Below, in pieces: positions 10,407 to 21,205 of a DNA stretch of 64,000 nt (position 1 is the stretch's first letter; each line of letters starts with the position of its first letter). Made by a program: the position numbers and the translations under genes. A model generated the notes under the pieces. The model was not told the origin of the DNA, made no database searches, and was given only the letters and a program-made list of their open reading frames with translations. The stretch comes from Persicaria tinctoria (lineage: Eukaryota; Streptophyta; Magnoliopsida; Caryophyllales; Polygonaceae), in contig JBANSL010000020.1 in NCBI GenBank assembly GCA_037127255.1, positions 55,279,098 through 55,343,097 on the forward strand, in the 5' to 3' direction.

Positions 10407-13400
10407 GATAACTGAGATGGTGCACTGGTGTAGTTTAGGATAATGTGGTAGCATGGCAAAGTAAGTTTTGATCAGAGAATAGGCATCCATGCACAGAGAC
10501 AGAGTTCTTGAACAGCAGTAAGAGGTCAGAAAGTTGACAACAAATTACTTTAGAAGGAGGTTTCCATGGTGAATATCAAAGCACATATTCAAGTAGTAAT
10601 TAAAATCACAGATTAAGGCAGCACTAGTGTTATGATTAAAATTAGTGGTGATGCAGTTGTGTTTTTGAGACTTTCTTGATATAAGTAAATTAGAGATCTC
10701 ATAAGTAAGAAGCAGTGACCCCAAGCTCTGGCAATACCAGTGCATATAACATAGATTTTGTTTTGTGATTAGATATATGGTGCAAGCAGATGTAAAGGCA
10801 TTAAGAGATGAGAAGAGGAAAACCCCAGGAGCCCTAATCCAGCAACTAATGCACAAGTATAGGTAGCAAATCAGATGCCAAGATATAGTGTGTGTTTTGT
10901 TATACAAGTAAAAAATAAGCCAGCAAAGAGTGGAGGGTTTTTTTGCCATGGCTACCTGAGTAGTGGAGTGTTTTATATAGTGTTTTTGTTTTGGATTAGA
11001 TAGAGGATCCCGACTGGTTATAATACAAATCAGAAAATTGTGAAGTAGTAATTCAGTTGACAGCAGGGTTAATGTTAGCTGTAACATTAAAATATTTTGG
11101 GTAGCATGGCATATGGATTTAGAGCAGGTATAGTGGGTGCTTAAATGATCAACATATAGCTTCAGTAAGAGTGGTTGTGCAGTGATGGTGTAGTGATGGT
11201 GGTGTACAGAGGTCGAGTAATAAAGAGTTTGTGGCATTCTTAAAGTAATAGAATTGAAATCTGATTAGCAAAGCACCATAAAAACCAATTTAGATAGTAG
11301 AAAAGTTCATAATATATATGTTGATTCATAAATAAGTATAGAGTGAAATGATAAATAATACATTCATATTTATAGGAATACAAATATGAATGAATTGTGA
11401 TAACAGATATAGGGTAGTGATGCAGGTTAGGGTAATGTGTTAGCTTGGCAAAGCAAGTTTTAAGCAGAGAAAATGTATCCCTACACTGAGATAGTGTACT
11501 AGAATAGCAGTAAGAGGGATCCAGAGAGCTATCAACATAGTACTTTAGTAATAGATCTTCATGGTGAATATCAAAACACAAATTCAAGGAGTAAATGATG
11601 TCAAAATCAGATGCAGCATTACAGTTTTGATTGAAGCCAGTGGTGAGGTTGTTATGGTTTTATGACAGTCTTGATAGAAGTAAATTAGAGGTCCTAATAG
11701 TAAGAAACATTGAACCCATGCTCTGGTAAAGCCAATCTTCATGACAAGGGTTTTGGTTTATGATTAGTGATGAGATGCAAGCAGATGTAGCAGCAAAGAG
11801 AGTTGGAAAGAACCATAAACACCAATTTAGATAGTAGAGAAGTTCATAATATATATTTTGATTCATCAATAAGTATAGAGTGAGGTGATAAATAATACAT
11901 TCATATTTATAGGAATACAAATATGAATGAATTGTGATAACAGATATAGGGTAGTGATACAGGTTAGGGTAATATGTTAGCACGGCAAAGCAAGTTTTAA
12001 GCAGAGAAAATGTATCCCTACACTAAGATAGTGATCTAGAAAAGCAGTAAGAGGGATCCAGAGAACTATCAACAAAGTGCTTTAGTAATAGATCTACAAG
12101 GTAAATATCAAAACAAAAATTCAAGGAGTAAATGATGTCAAGATCAGATGCAACACTACAGTTTTGATTGAAGCCAGTGGTGAGGTTGTTGTGGTTTTGT
12201 GACAGTCTTGATAGAAGTAAATTAGAGATCCTAATAGTAAGAAACATTGAACCCATGCTCTAGTAAAGCCAATCATCATGACAAGGGTTTTGGTTTATGA
12301 TTAGTGATGAGATGCAAGCAGATGTAGCAGCAAAGAGAGTTGGAAAGAACCATAAAAACCAATTTAGATAGTAGAGAAGTTCATAATATATATTTTGATT
12401 CATAAATAAGTATAGAGTGAGGTGATAAATAATACATTCATATTTATAAGAATACAAATATGAATGAATTGTGATAACAGATATAGGGTAGTGATGCAGG
12501 TTGGGGTAATATGTTAGCACGGCAAAGCAAGTTTTAAGCAGAGAAAATGTATCCCTACACTAAGATAGTGATCTAGAAAAGCAGTAAGAGGGATCCAGAG
12601 AACTATCAACAAAGTGCTTTAGTAATAGATCTACAAGGTAAATATCAAAACACAAATTCAAGGAGTAAATGATGTCAAGATCAGATGCAACACTACAGTT
12701 TTGATTGAAGCCAGTGGTGAGGTTGTTGTGGTTTTGTGACAGTCTTGATAGAAGTAAATTAGAGATCCTAATAGTAAGAAACATTGAACCCATGCTCTGG
12801 TAAAGCCAATCATCATGACAAGGGTTTTGGTTTATGATTAGTGATGAGATGCAAGCAGATGTAGCAGCAAAGAGAGTTGGAAAGAACCATAAAAACCAAT
12901 TTAGATAGTAGAGAAGTTCATAATATATATTTTGATTCATAAATAAGTATAGAGTGAGGTGATAAATAATACATTCATATTTATAAGAATACAAATATGA
13001 ATGAATTGTGATAACAGATATAGGATAGTGATGCAGGTTGGGGTAATGTGTTAGCACGGCAAAGCAAGTTTTAAGCAGAGAAAATGTATCCCTACACTGA
13101 GATAGTGTTCTAGAATAGCAGTAAGAGGGATCCAAAGAACTATCAACAAAGTACTTTAGTAATAGATCTTCATGGTGAATATCAAAACACAAATTCAAGG
13201 AGTAAATGATGTCAAAATCAGATGCATCACTACAGTTTTGAATGAAGCCAGTGGTGAGGTTGTTGTGGTTTTGTGACAGTCTTGATAGAAGTAAATTAGA
13301 GATCCTAATAGTAAGAAACATTGAACCCATGCTCTGGTAAAGCCAATCTTCATGACATGGGTTTTGGTTTATGATTAGTGATGAGATGCAAGCAGATGTA

Positions 13401-14404
13401 GCAGCAAAGAGAGTTGGAAAGAACCATAAAAACCAATTTAGATAGTAGAGAAGTTCATAATATATATTTTGATTCATAAATAAGTATAGAGTGAGGTGAT
13501 AAATAATACATTCATATTTATAAGAATACAAATATGAATGAATTGTGATAACAGATATAGGGTAGTGATGCAGGTTGCGGTAATGTGTTAGCACGGCAAA
13601 GCAAGTTTTAAGCAGAGAAAATGTATCCCTACACTGAGATAGTGTTCTAGAATAGCAGTAAGAGGGATCCAAAGAACTATCAACAAAGTACTTTAGTAAT
13701 AGATTTTCATGGTGAATATCAAAACACAAATTCAAGGAGTAAATGATGTCAAAATCAGATGCATCACTACAGTTTTGAATGAAGCCAGTGGTGAGGTTGT
13801 TGTGGTTTTGTGACAGTCTTGATAGAAGTAAATTAGAGATCCTAATAGTAAGAAACATTGAACCCATGCTCTGGTAAAGCCAATCATCATGACAAGGGTT
13901 TTGGTTTATGATTAGTGATGAGATGCAAGCAGATGTAGCAGCAAAGAGAGTTGGAAAGGGGAAACCACTAGGAGCCCTTAACCAGCAGCTAAAAAAGCAC
14001 AAGTAAAGATAACTAGCCAGATGCCAAGATATAGTATTTGTTTTATTATACAAGTCAAGATATAGTTGATGCTTTATATAATGTTTTTGCTTTGTTTTAG
14101 ATATAAATTCTGGATTGGTTATTTTATGAATTAGGCATTTGTAAAGTTGTAATATATTTGGTAGCAAGCCTAAGATTAGTTTTAACATTAACTTATTATG
14201 CTTAGTATGACAGTTGGATTTAGTGCAGCTGTAGTGTGAGTTTAGAAGGTTAGCATAGAGTTTTTGTAATAGTTCATAAAGGTCAAGACAGTGGTGAAGT
14301 GTTTGTGGTATTTTTATGAGTAATGAAGTTGAAATCTGGTTAGCAAATAACCACAAAGACATGTTTAGATAGTAGAGAAGTTCATAATATAGATTTTGAT
14401 TCAT
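10407..14404 (-). repeat. Tandem array inside the LINE: 537-bp units plus two long (about 990-bp) units
   Basis: The landmark GATAACAGATATAG recurs at 11399, 11936, 12473, 13010 and 13547, every interval being exactly 537 bp (179 codons). A diverged long unit of about 992 bp precedes them (10407-11398), and a truncated long unit follows (13547-14404). Both long units contain an extra segment of about 455 bp (for example 13957-14355) that the 537-bp units lack. The short unit is therefore a deletion derivative that was later amplified. Because the period is a multiple of three, a - strand frame stays open for 614 codons (14404-12560), ending where one C-to-T change gives TAG. The predicted peptide is rich in Leu, Tyr, Ser and Cys and matches no domain I know. 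I treat it as probably non-coding. Confidence 0.9.
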
Positions 14405-14866
14405 GATCCAGAATAGATTACATGCATTGGAAATAACAAGAGTAAGTTACATGAAGGCTCTAGAGAACCAGAACCAACAGCTTACATGGATAGGGGAATT
14501 GAAAACAAACAAATACAAGGTGGCTTTATGTTTGCCAAAATACAAATAAAGTTTTTGCCAAAAAATAGGACTTGAGTTTTTTGCAAAAGTTAGTGGTTTA
14601 TTCTCAAAAGGTGATGGAGATGGACATAAATCATCACAACAGACCCATGGGTCAGGTCTTGGTACCCCATTGTTTGACAAAAGCTTGTGATCCATAGATT
14701 ACTCAATGTTTTTGCCCCTCTTCAGGATGGAGCTAGCCGTGTCATCATCCCCACCCACAGCCTTCCTTTTGAGAGAGCCAGAAGTAGAGGGATCCTTTGG
14801 TGGAGCATCAGAGGTAGTGAGCATCTTCATCAGGGAAGTGTTGGATTGGAGAGAGTGAAAAGAAGG
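14405..14866 (-). other. LINE interval between the tandem array and ORF1
   Basis: This short stretch lies 3' of ORF1 on the element's strand. A - strand open stretch (14695-14447) has no recognisable domain. No feature other than belonging to the LINE can be supported. Confidence 0.4.
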
Positions 14867-16352
14867 TTATGAGATCAGATCAGCATGGTGATCAGACATG
14901 GGTTCATCCAACAAGTAGTGTCCCTCGTCATACTCTCCACCTAGCAGGTCATCCTCATCATAGTCATAGAGGAGACAAGGAAGGATTTCCGAGTTTACTT
15001 CAGCTCCAATTTCATTGTAGTGCTGTGGGTTAGGGAGAGGGAAGGCAGCTTCCATTGGATCATCATCAGAGGGTTTGGTGTTCTCATAGTCAGAGATCTC
15101 AATTGGTTTAGAGCTGGGAGGATGCTCAGTAGTGTGTATACCAGAGGCAGAGGAACCAGGCATGCCAACTCCCACTGGGCCAACACTGAAACCAGCTGCA
15201 GGTATCCAACCTGCAGGGTTACCAGTGAGGCTAGCCAAGGAGGAAGGGAAACCTAGACCAACAAACTCAGCAGATGGAGTGTGGGCAGGGGTGTTAGGGA
15301 GAGTGCTTGTAACAGTTGGAGACTTAGATCCAATAGATGAGTTTGAAGAGTTTGAGATTGTTTCAAAAGCAATGGCCACACCCCCCCTACCAGATAAGTA
15401 AGGTTTGTTGCCAAAGGCATGGATAGGGTTAGGAAGCTTTAGAACCTTTCCTTTTTTTCCAATGGTAGCCCAACCATCTCCCATAGCAGGTTTAGGAATC
15501 ATATTGTTTGGCTTTTTTATTGTAACTTGGAATTTTTTTGGTTTGGGGATAAAAATAGGGCAGTGGTTGAAGATGTGGTCTTGACCCCCACAATTGCCAC
15601 AACCCTCGGGGAATTCTTCAAACCATATGATGTGGGCAGGCACCTCAAGTTGGTTGACAGGAATGAGGATGGTGTTAGACATTGGGAGGGCAAGATCCAG
15701 GTTAACACAGATCCTAGCATATCTAGCACTGGGATCCACAGTTTGGTCGGTTTTGATAAGGGTACCAAACTTGTTTTTTTCAATGATAAGGGCTAAGGCA
15801 CCAGGCTTTTTGTATGCATCAGGGATTGAAGTAATTCTCACCCACATATCAATGGAAGAGGAGTTTTCAGTGATAGGATCAAAGTCATCTGACCAGTGCC
15901 TCAAGATAATGAGTTGGCCATAGACATGGAATGGTCTAGCCTCCCAGATAATAAGTAAATCAGTTGGGTCAGTAAATCTCACCTCAAACCAATGGTTTGG
16001 GAGCTCTACAATTTGGAGATCACCGGATAATCCCTTCCAGTCGAAGTTGAGCTTAGACTCGAGCTTCTTGAAGTCTATGGGAGCACCAAAGGCTCTCCCA
16101 TAGAGCCCGAACTTGGTTGGAAAACGATATTGTGGTTGAAACTGTTGGAGTTGGGTAAAGAAGGAGCTTAGGTCTAGCTTTTCTTTTCCTTTGTCACTTT
16201 TCAGTTGCTTAGGAGCTTTTGGTTTCTTGTGGGTTTTTTTGGGTGTCGGTGGTTCCTCATAGAGGATCCCCTTCCCTTTGGTTTTTTTTTTTGGGTGTCG
16301 GAGGATCCTCTAAGAGAATCCCCTTCCCTTTATCGATTTTGTTTGACTCCAT
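14867..16352 (-). pseudogene. LINE ORF1: DUF4283 domain plus CCHC zinc knuckle; one frameshift
   Basis: The likely start is the ATG at 16352 (MESNKIDKGKG). Two near-identical copies of a GKGIL.E.PPTPKK segment follow, and the frame slips within the A-run at about 16283-16292. Past the slip the frame is open to 14867. It includes a DUF4283-type domain (FGLYGRAFGAPIDF, WVRITSIPDAY, ARICVNLDL) and a CCHC knuckle (CGNCGGQDHIFNHCP, spacing CX2CX4HX4C) at about 15570. A Pro/Ser-rich segment and an acidic tail (YDEDDLLGGEYDEG) end the protein. This is the nucleic-acid-binding ORF1 of plant L1 elements. A one-base indel in the homopolymer is the only clear lesion. Confidence 0.85.
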
Positions 16353-16573
16353 TGGAGCAAGGCAGAGTAAGTGTAAATGCAAGTAGCAGAATTCAGAGAA
16401 ATCAAGGAGAGACAAGTTAAGCGCAGAGAAGAGCAGAAGCAGAGAAGCAGTTGTGTGAGCATTTAATGTTAGAACACAGAAGCTTAAATAGAGGATGCAA
16501 GAAGGTAACAGGTTGTGTGAGTTCACACATCCAGAAGGCAACTGGATTTCCAAATGAATGGGGGTATTAGAGC

Positions 16574-16953
16574 TAGGGCTGTTACATGAACTGAACAGCT
16601 CGGGATCGGGTCGAAAAAGCTCGACTCGAGCTCGTTCACTTATTTAAACAACCCGAGCTTGAACAAAATTTTAAGCTCGGTTGAAAGCTCGGCTCGTTCA
16701 AATAAAGCTCGAATAGCTCGAATTATATGGAATTTCTAAAATTTCCTTTAAATTAACATGTTATAACCAAGTATAACTACTTAAAGCTCGAAAAAAGCTC
16801 GGGTCGAGCTCGTTCATTTCTTAAACAAGCCGAGCTTGAACAAAATAAATAGCTCGTTTAAAAATTAGGCTCGGCTCGAGCTCGAGCTCGTATAAAAAAC
16901 GAACAAGCTTGAACATACCAGGCTCGACTCGTTCGGCTCGAATAACACCCCTA
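16574..16953. mobile_element. hAT-type MITE inserted in the LINE 5' region
   Basis: This is a 380-bp element whose ends are TAGGGCTGTTA and TAACACCCCTA. It is flanked by an exact 8-bp duplication, ATTAGAGC (16566-16573 and 16954-16961). Eight-base duplications with TAGGG-type ends are typical of the hAT superfamily. The interior is built from AGCTCG/CTCGAG-rich sequence and has no coding capacity. Relatives in this window are at 17937, 53815 and 60521. Confidence 0.88.
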
Positions 16954-17531
16954 ATTAGAGCCATACCTGCCAAGGGCAAAATCGAAGCCCTGGGGAGCCA
17001 TCAGACACAGCAGGTGATGATGACGAAGGCAAATTCCGAAGGCAAGGGTTGGGGTGCCATACTTGCGAGACCAGAGAAGTCCACGCCGGTCAGAGGACGC
17101 GTCCAATCGCATCCGACTACTTGAGAGAGAGCCATGAGAGAGATGATTGCTTGAGGGAGCAATGATTGTTGCAGAAGCTACCCATGGATGAAAGAGGAAG
17201 AGAATAGCGCCAGAGGAAGCCCGAAATCCACACCACCCTCCAACCCATCTGAGTTTCCAGATTTTGTGCCAGATCCAGAAGGTTAGAGCCTTTGATTTGA
17301 ATAAACTATGGTTGTTTTGATTGTTTGGAGGCTTGAAAGTCTGAATCGCAGGGAGATTTGCAAAGAGAGCACTCGAGTTTTCTTCGCGATTTTTTGATTT
17401 AGGGTTTCTGGTTTGGGGATTTGGGGGAGGTATAGTGACACGCACTGGCGCGTTCCTTTTAGCCAAAGAGGGATTTTCAGTTTCCATCCTATTTACACTT
17501 TCTATCTGGACGTGGTAGAGAAGTCAAATAT
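16954..17531 (-). other. LINE 5' region
   Basis: This moderately GC-rich sequence reads out from the 5' end of the LINE on the - strand. An open stretch from 17487 (METENPSLAK...) to 16951 ends at the MITE junction and shows no known domain. It may be the LINE's 5' UTR with its internal promoter, or an upstream frame cut by the MITE. The sequence alone cannot decide. Confidence 0.5.
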
Positions 17532-17546
17532 TGATATTTAGTGTTT
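17532..17546. repeat. Right target-site duplication of the LINE (15 bp)
   Basis: TGATATTTAGTGTTT is an exact copy of 5362-5376. Immediately to the right, GATATC-rich sequence continues the flank seen left of the element. Confidence 0.85.
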
Positions 17547-17936
17547 GATATCCCCAATATCAAGTGATACATGATATCTGTGTTTATTATCACTAGATAT
17601 CGATATCGCTTGATATCTGATATCAGATTTGAGCCTACTTAATATACTGGTTTTGAAGGAGGTATCATTTGTGAAGCTAGTCCTAATTATTTAGCTTCCC
17701 ATAAAAGGAAATATTTCATCCAATTTTTTAGCCTTTTCAAGTTATAGTTGCGTGGTTGTAGGAATTCTAACAAGGAACCATCGTGGACATTTGTTATTTT
17801 TAGACAGTTCATATTTGTCACATGTGTAGAGAAGTAAATGGTGTAGCAGACATTTTGACCTTCTTGGGTCATACAACCACTATCTGTTAAGTTACGAGGA
17901 GCGATGGAGTCAGTTTTCACAATTAAAGCATAATTG

Positions 17937-18306
17937 ACTGTTGTTATATGAGCTGAGTAGCTTGAGCTCAGTTCGGGCTCAGCTCAATAAAAACTCGGCT
18001 CGAGCGTTCATCTTCTTAACAAGCCGAGTATGAGCACATTTTTAATCTTAGTTCAAAGCTCGGCTTGCTCGATTTAAGTTCAAATAACTCGAATTTGATG
18101 AAATTTCTAAAAATTTCCTTTAGATTACTATGTTATGAGGAAACAAGGCTCCTTTAGATTATTCGTTCATGTCCTAAACAAGCCGAGTAGAAGCACATTT
18201 CAAAGCTCGAGTCCAAATTTAGCATCGGCTTGAATTCGGCTCGTTTCTAAACGAGTTAAATATGAACAAACAATACTCCGCTCATTTGGCTCGAATAACC
18301 GCCCTA
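17937..18306. mobile_element. Degenerate hAT-type MITE (same family as 16574)
   Basis: Left sequence GTTGTTATATGAGCTGAGTAGC and right sequence GAATAACCGCCCTA correspond to the ends of the 16574 and 60521 copies, with the same AGCTCG-rich interior. The ends are worn and I could not define a confident 8-bp duplication, so this is an older copy. Boundaries are approximate. Confidence 0.65.
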
Positions 18307-18689
18307 GACTCCAAGCTAAGCTTTCTAATGTGTAAATTTGACATACCTCGATCATACATTGATTTAATCATCTTGCATTCATGAAAACAACAAATAGTGT
18401 TCCTTCTAAAAACAAAGAAATAGTAACAATTGATTATTGAAAAAAGCCTCATAAAACAAGGCTCATGCTAACAACACAGCCCTTTGAGAATAAACAGGAT
18501 CCGCTGAATTAAAGACAAAATGAATATAGTGTGATGCCGTTATGTTCGCTAACACTACGGAGTATTTATTTAATCTAAAGGATTATACATAAATACCTTT
18601 AATCTAATGAATATAGTGTGATTACAATCGGATTATTCGGGTGTTTATTCGGTTTAATCTAATGAATATGCTGTCCTATGCGCTCGCTA
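18307..18689. other. Intergenic, no gene seen
   Basis: This is AT-rich sequence with a short internal repeat (AATCTAATGAATATAGTGTGAT-like, near 18600 and 18650). No coding frame or recognisable element is visible. Confidence 0.4.
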
Positions 18690-18938
18690 TCCACTTCTCC
18701 TTGTCGGGTCTCCTTCTTCTCGCTGATGTGTCCGCTTGTGTGCTTAGAGTATGGGGTTTTCCGGGTTTAGTTTGTGTAGTTCTTTTGTTGTATTAGGTGA
18801 TTATATTCTGTTTCCATGTTGTATTTTCTTTTGCTATGCTGTATGTTTAGACGGCTTGCCGTTTGCCGACTTTATCGGCCTCTCGAGGTTCAGACCTGTC
18901 CGGCCTCGAATTATTTCCTATTCAAAAAATTTTTTAGG
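18690..18938 (+). repeat. Non-LTR retroelement 3' tail (family also at 43651 and 61750)
   Basis: The segment GGCCTCTCGAGGTTCAGACC...CCGGCCTCGAATTATTTCC followed by an A-run matches the same motif at 61885-61950 and, reversed, at 43645-43715. Shared T/G-rich upstream sequence and a terminal A-rich tail fit the 3' end of a LINE or SINE family. The 5' limit is uncertain. Confidence 0.55.
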
Positions 18939-18977
18939 ATGCACACAAATGCATCAATTCTAAACTCCCAAGTCCCA

Positions 18978-18992
18978 ACCCCATATATAGCC
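18978..18992 (+). promoter_or_regulatory. TATA-like box of GDSL gene 2
   Basis: CCATATATAG at 18981-18990 lies about 100 bases before the start codon at 19092. This is the same spacing as the TATA-like site of GDSL gene 1. Confidence 0.45.
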
Positions 18993-19091
18993 ATCTATAT
19001 ACTCCTTGCACAACTTCTCGATTCTCGGTCGATCAAAACCGCATTGCAATCGAATGAATCGATCATCGTTTGTAGAATCGTGAAAACCAGA

Positions 19092-20531
19092 ATGTCTAAT
19101 TGCACAGCTAATAAACTAATACCCTCTTCTACACTTTATTTCATCCTTTTTGGTACTCTTACTCTCCTCCTGCAATCAGCTCTCTCTGATCCTCAAGTTC
19201 CCTGCTTCTTCGTTTTCGGAGACTCTTTATCCGACAATGGAAACAACAACAACCTTCCTACTTCGGCCAAAGTCAATTATCCGCCTTACGGGATCGACTA
19301 CCCTTGCCAACAAGCCACCGGAAGGTTCACCAACGGCCTAAATATAGTTGATGTTTTAGGTATATATAGTCTATGTTTTCCCACCAATATACATATATAT
19401 GTGTGTTGTGTAAATTATAATTTCGATTCGATCCTCTTGTGATCAATCAGCTCAGCATCTGGGATTCGACGAATCCATGCCACCATTTGCAATGACGGAC
19501 TCCGTAGACCAAGAGATCATACTCAAAGGTGTCAATTACGCATCCGGATCAGCTGGTATTCGCCAAGAAACCGGCCAACATATGGTAAACATATATACGG
19601 TAGATCATATATATAATACGAGTACCGATTGATGTAATATATGATCGATATGGGATTGCAGGGTGTTCGGATTCCTCTAGATCAGCAGCTAATAAATCAC
19701 GAAACGATCCTCTCAAGAATCGGCATCCTGCTAGGGAATGAAAGTTCGGCTTACTTGCAAAGATGCTTGTACATGGTGAATATCGGAAGTAATGACTACT
19801 TGAACAACTACTATGTGCCGGAGAGCTACTCAACAAGCCAAGAGTACACTCCGGAACAATATGCGCAAGCACTACTCCAACAATACACGCAACAAATTCA
19901 GGTTTGTGGTTCGAGTCAATACTGAGCTGTAGCGCGTTTTTTATACTCGTTAGTACCTATGATTGAAGCTCGGGATTGACAGAGGTTGTATGGGATGGGA
20001 GCAAGGAAGGTGGCGTTGTTTGCACTCGGGGAAATCGGCTGCAGCCCACAGGGAATCAGCAAGTACGGGCTTCTCGGACTACTATGTTCCTACCAGATGA
20101 ACGTAGCTGCGACGCTTTTCAACAACCATCTACGAGTGCTTGTAGAAGAGCTCAATTCGGAGCTATGTGACGCGACTTTCACTTGCGTAAACACCGATGT
20201 CATATATCCTACCGAGGTTCTAAGTATGTCATGTACTCGATCAACTGTTGTTTCTTGATTGAATTGGGTTCGGTACATTTACATATGTTAAAAGTGTTGC
20301 TACAATCTAGGTGGAGGGTTTCTACACATATCAGTACCGTGCTGCGAAGTGAGGTCCGATGGGATGTGCAGAGATGACATTGCGCCATGCGCCAACAGGA
20401 ATCACTACACGTTCTTCGACAACTTCCACCCCACGGAGGCCATGAATAGGCTTATAGGAGCACGAGCTTACCGAGCTGCCACTCCTTTCGACGCCTATCC
20501 CTTTGATATCCGCACACTGGTCCAGGCCTAG
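19092..20531 (+). CDS. GDSL esterase/lipase 2 (five exons, 367 aa)
   Basis: Exons: 19092-19359, 19451-19584, 19662-19901, 19983-20223, 20311-20531. All introns are GT-AG and phases agree. The first ATG that gives a signal peptide directly before the SDPQVPC segment was chosen. The protein has [12 protein letters not shown] (block I Ser), [17 protein letters not shown], and [10 protein letters not shown] with the Asp/His of the triad. It ends in DIRTLVQA, as gene 1 does. It is a secreted SGNH hydrolase with unknown ester substrate. Exon 2 has the same length (134 nt) as in gene 1 and sequence similarity is high throughout, so the two are recent tandem duplicates now separated by the LINE. It retains intron 4, which gene 1 lacks. 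Confidence 0.93.
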
Positions 20532-21205
20532 TACTCGTCGTACCACGAATTTTTACCAGTGAACATGTGTTTTGTGTGAGTTTGGAAATGTCTGTTGCTT
20601 GCGTACCTGCCAAATTGTAACAACAATGTAGGGATAATCTTTTGTCCATGGTTTGCTTTACACTACATGAAACTGTTGTTTGTGTCCCTCCTGAAACCAT
20701 ACAAAATACCTTGTCAGATGATAGATTCCGATCTTATAATTAAAAAAATTATAATAATAAATCAATATAACCCATGATATGTTATTCAAGACACTTGGTA
20801 ATTGCCAAAGAACATTTCATTTTCACCCACAGCAGAAAAAGAAGGCTCTTTTACACTACTTCACCTGCTTTTAACAGCTACCCATTAAATTGCCTTCTCA
20901 AATAAGCTAAATTACTTGAACTCTTTTACCATAGCAGATCCCACTCACCATCAGTCAGCACAGTAAGGTATTTAATCAACAAATCAACAACCACTTTTCT
21001 AGAACTTAACTGATAACATACACAAACCAGCAGTACCCAACAAGCTTTTTTAACTTATAAATCATACAGCAAATTTTATATATATAGGGGGACCCTGACC
21101 TTAAATTGTGAACCTTTCTCTAATCTCCATCTGGCCTTGTTTATTTAGTGCCGTTATACCACCTGTTCTTGCAGCAACAACAACAAAAAACTGTGGTCAG
21201 CAAAA
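20532..21205 (+). promoter_or_regulatory. Intergenic region with TATA-like box of GDSL gene 3
   Basis: This region holds the 3' flank of GDSL gene 2 and the promoter of gene 3. TTTATATATATAG at about 21076-21087 is a good TATA candidate, roughly 120 bases before the gene 3 start codon. No other gene or repeat is visible. Confidence 0.45.

Larger units (their letters stand above)
5377..17531 (-). mobile_element. Very large plant L1-type LINE (about 12.2 kb) with an internal tandem array
   Basis: The element is read on the - strand. From its 5' end (17531) it contains a 5' region interrupted by a hAT MITE, ORF1 (16352-14867, DUF4283 plus CCHC), a long ORF1-ORF2 interval with a tandem array (10407-14404), ORF2 (9577-5424: endonuclease, reverse transcriptase, RNase H) and a short 3' UTR. 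It ends in a poly(A) tail, seen as a T-run at about 5374-5387. A 15-bp direct duplication flanks it at 5362-5376 and 17532-17546. Together the tail and duplication show target-primed insertion of one full-length unit. Plant L1 elements are usually about 5-8 kb, so the extra length is mostly the array. Both ORFs are now broken. It sits between GDSL genes 1 and 2. Confidence 0.88.
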
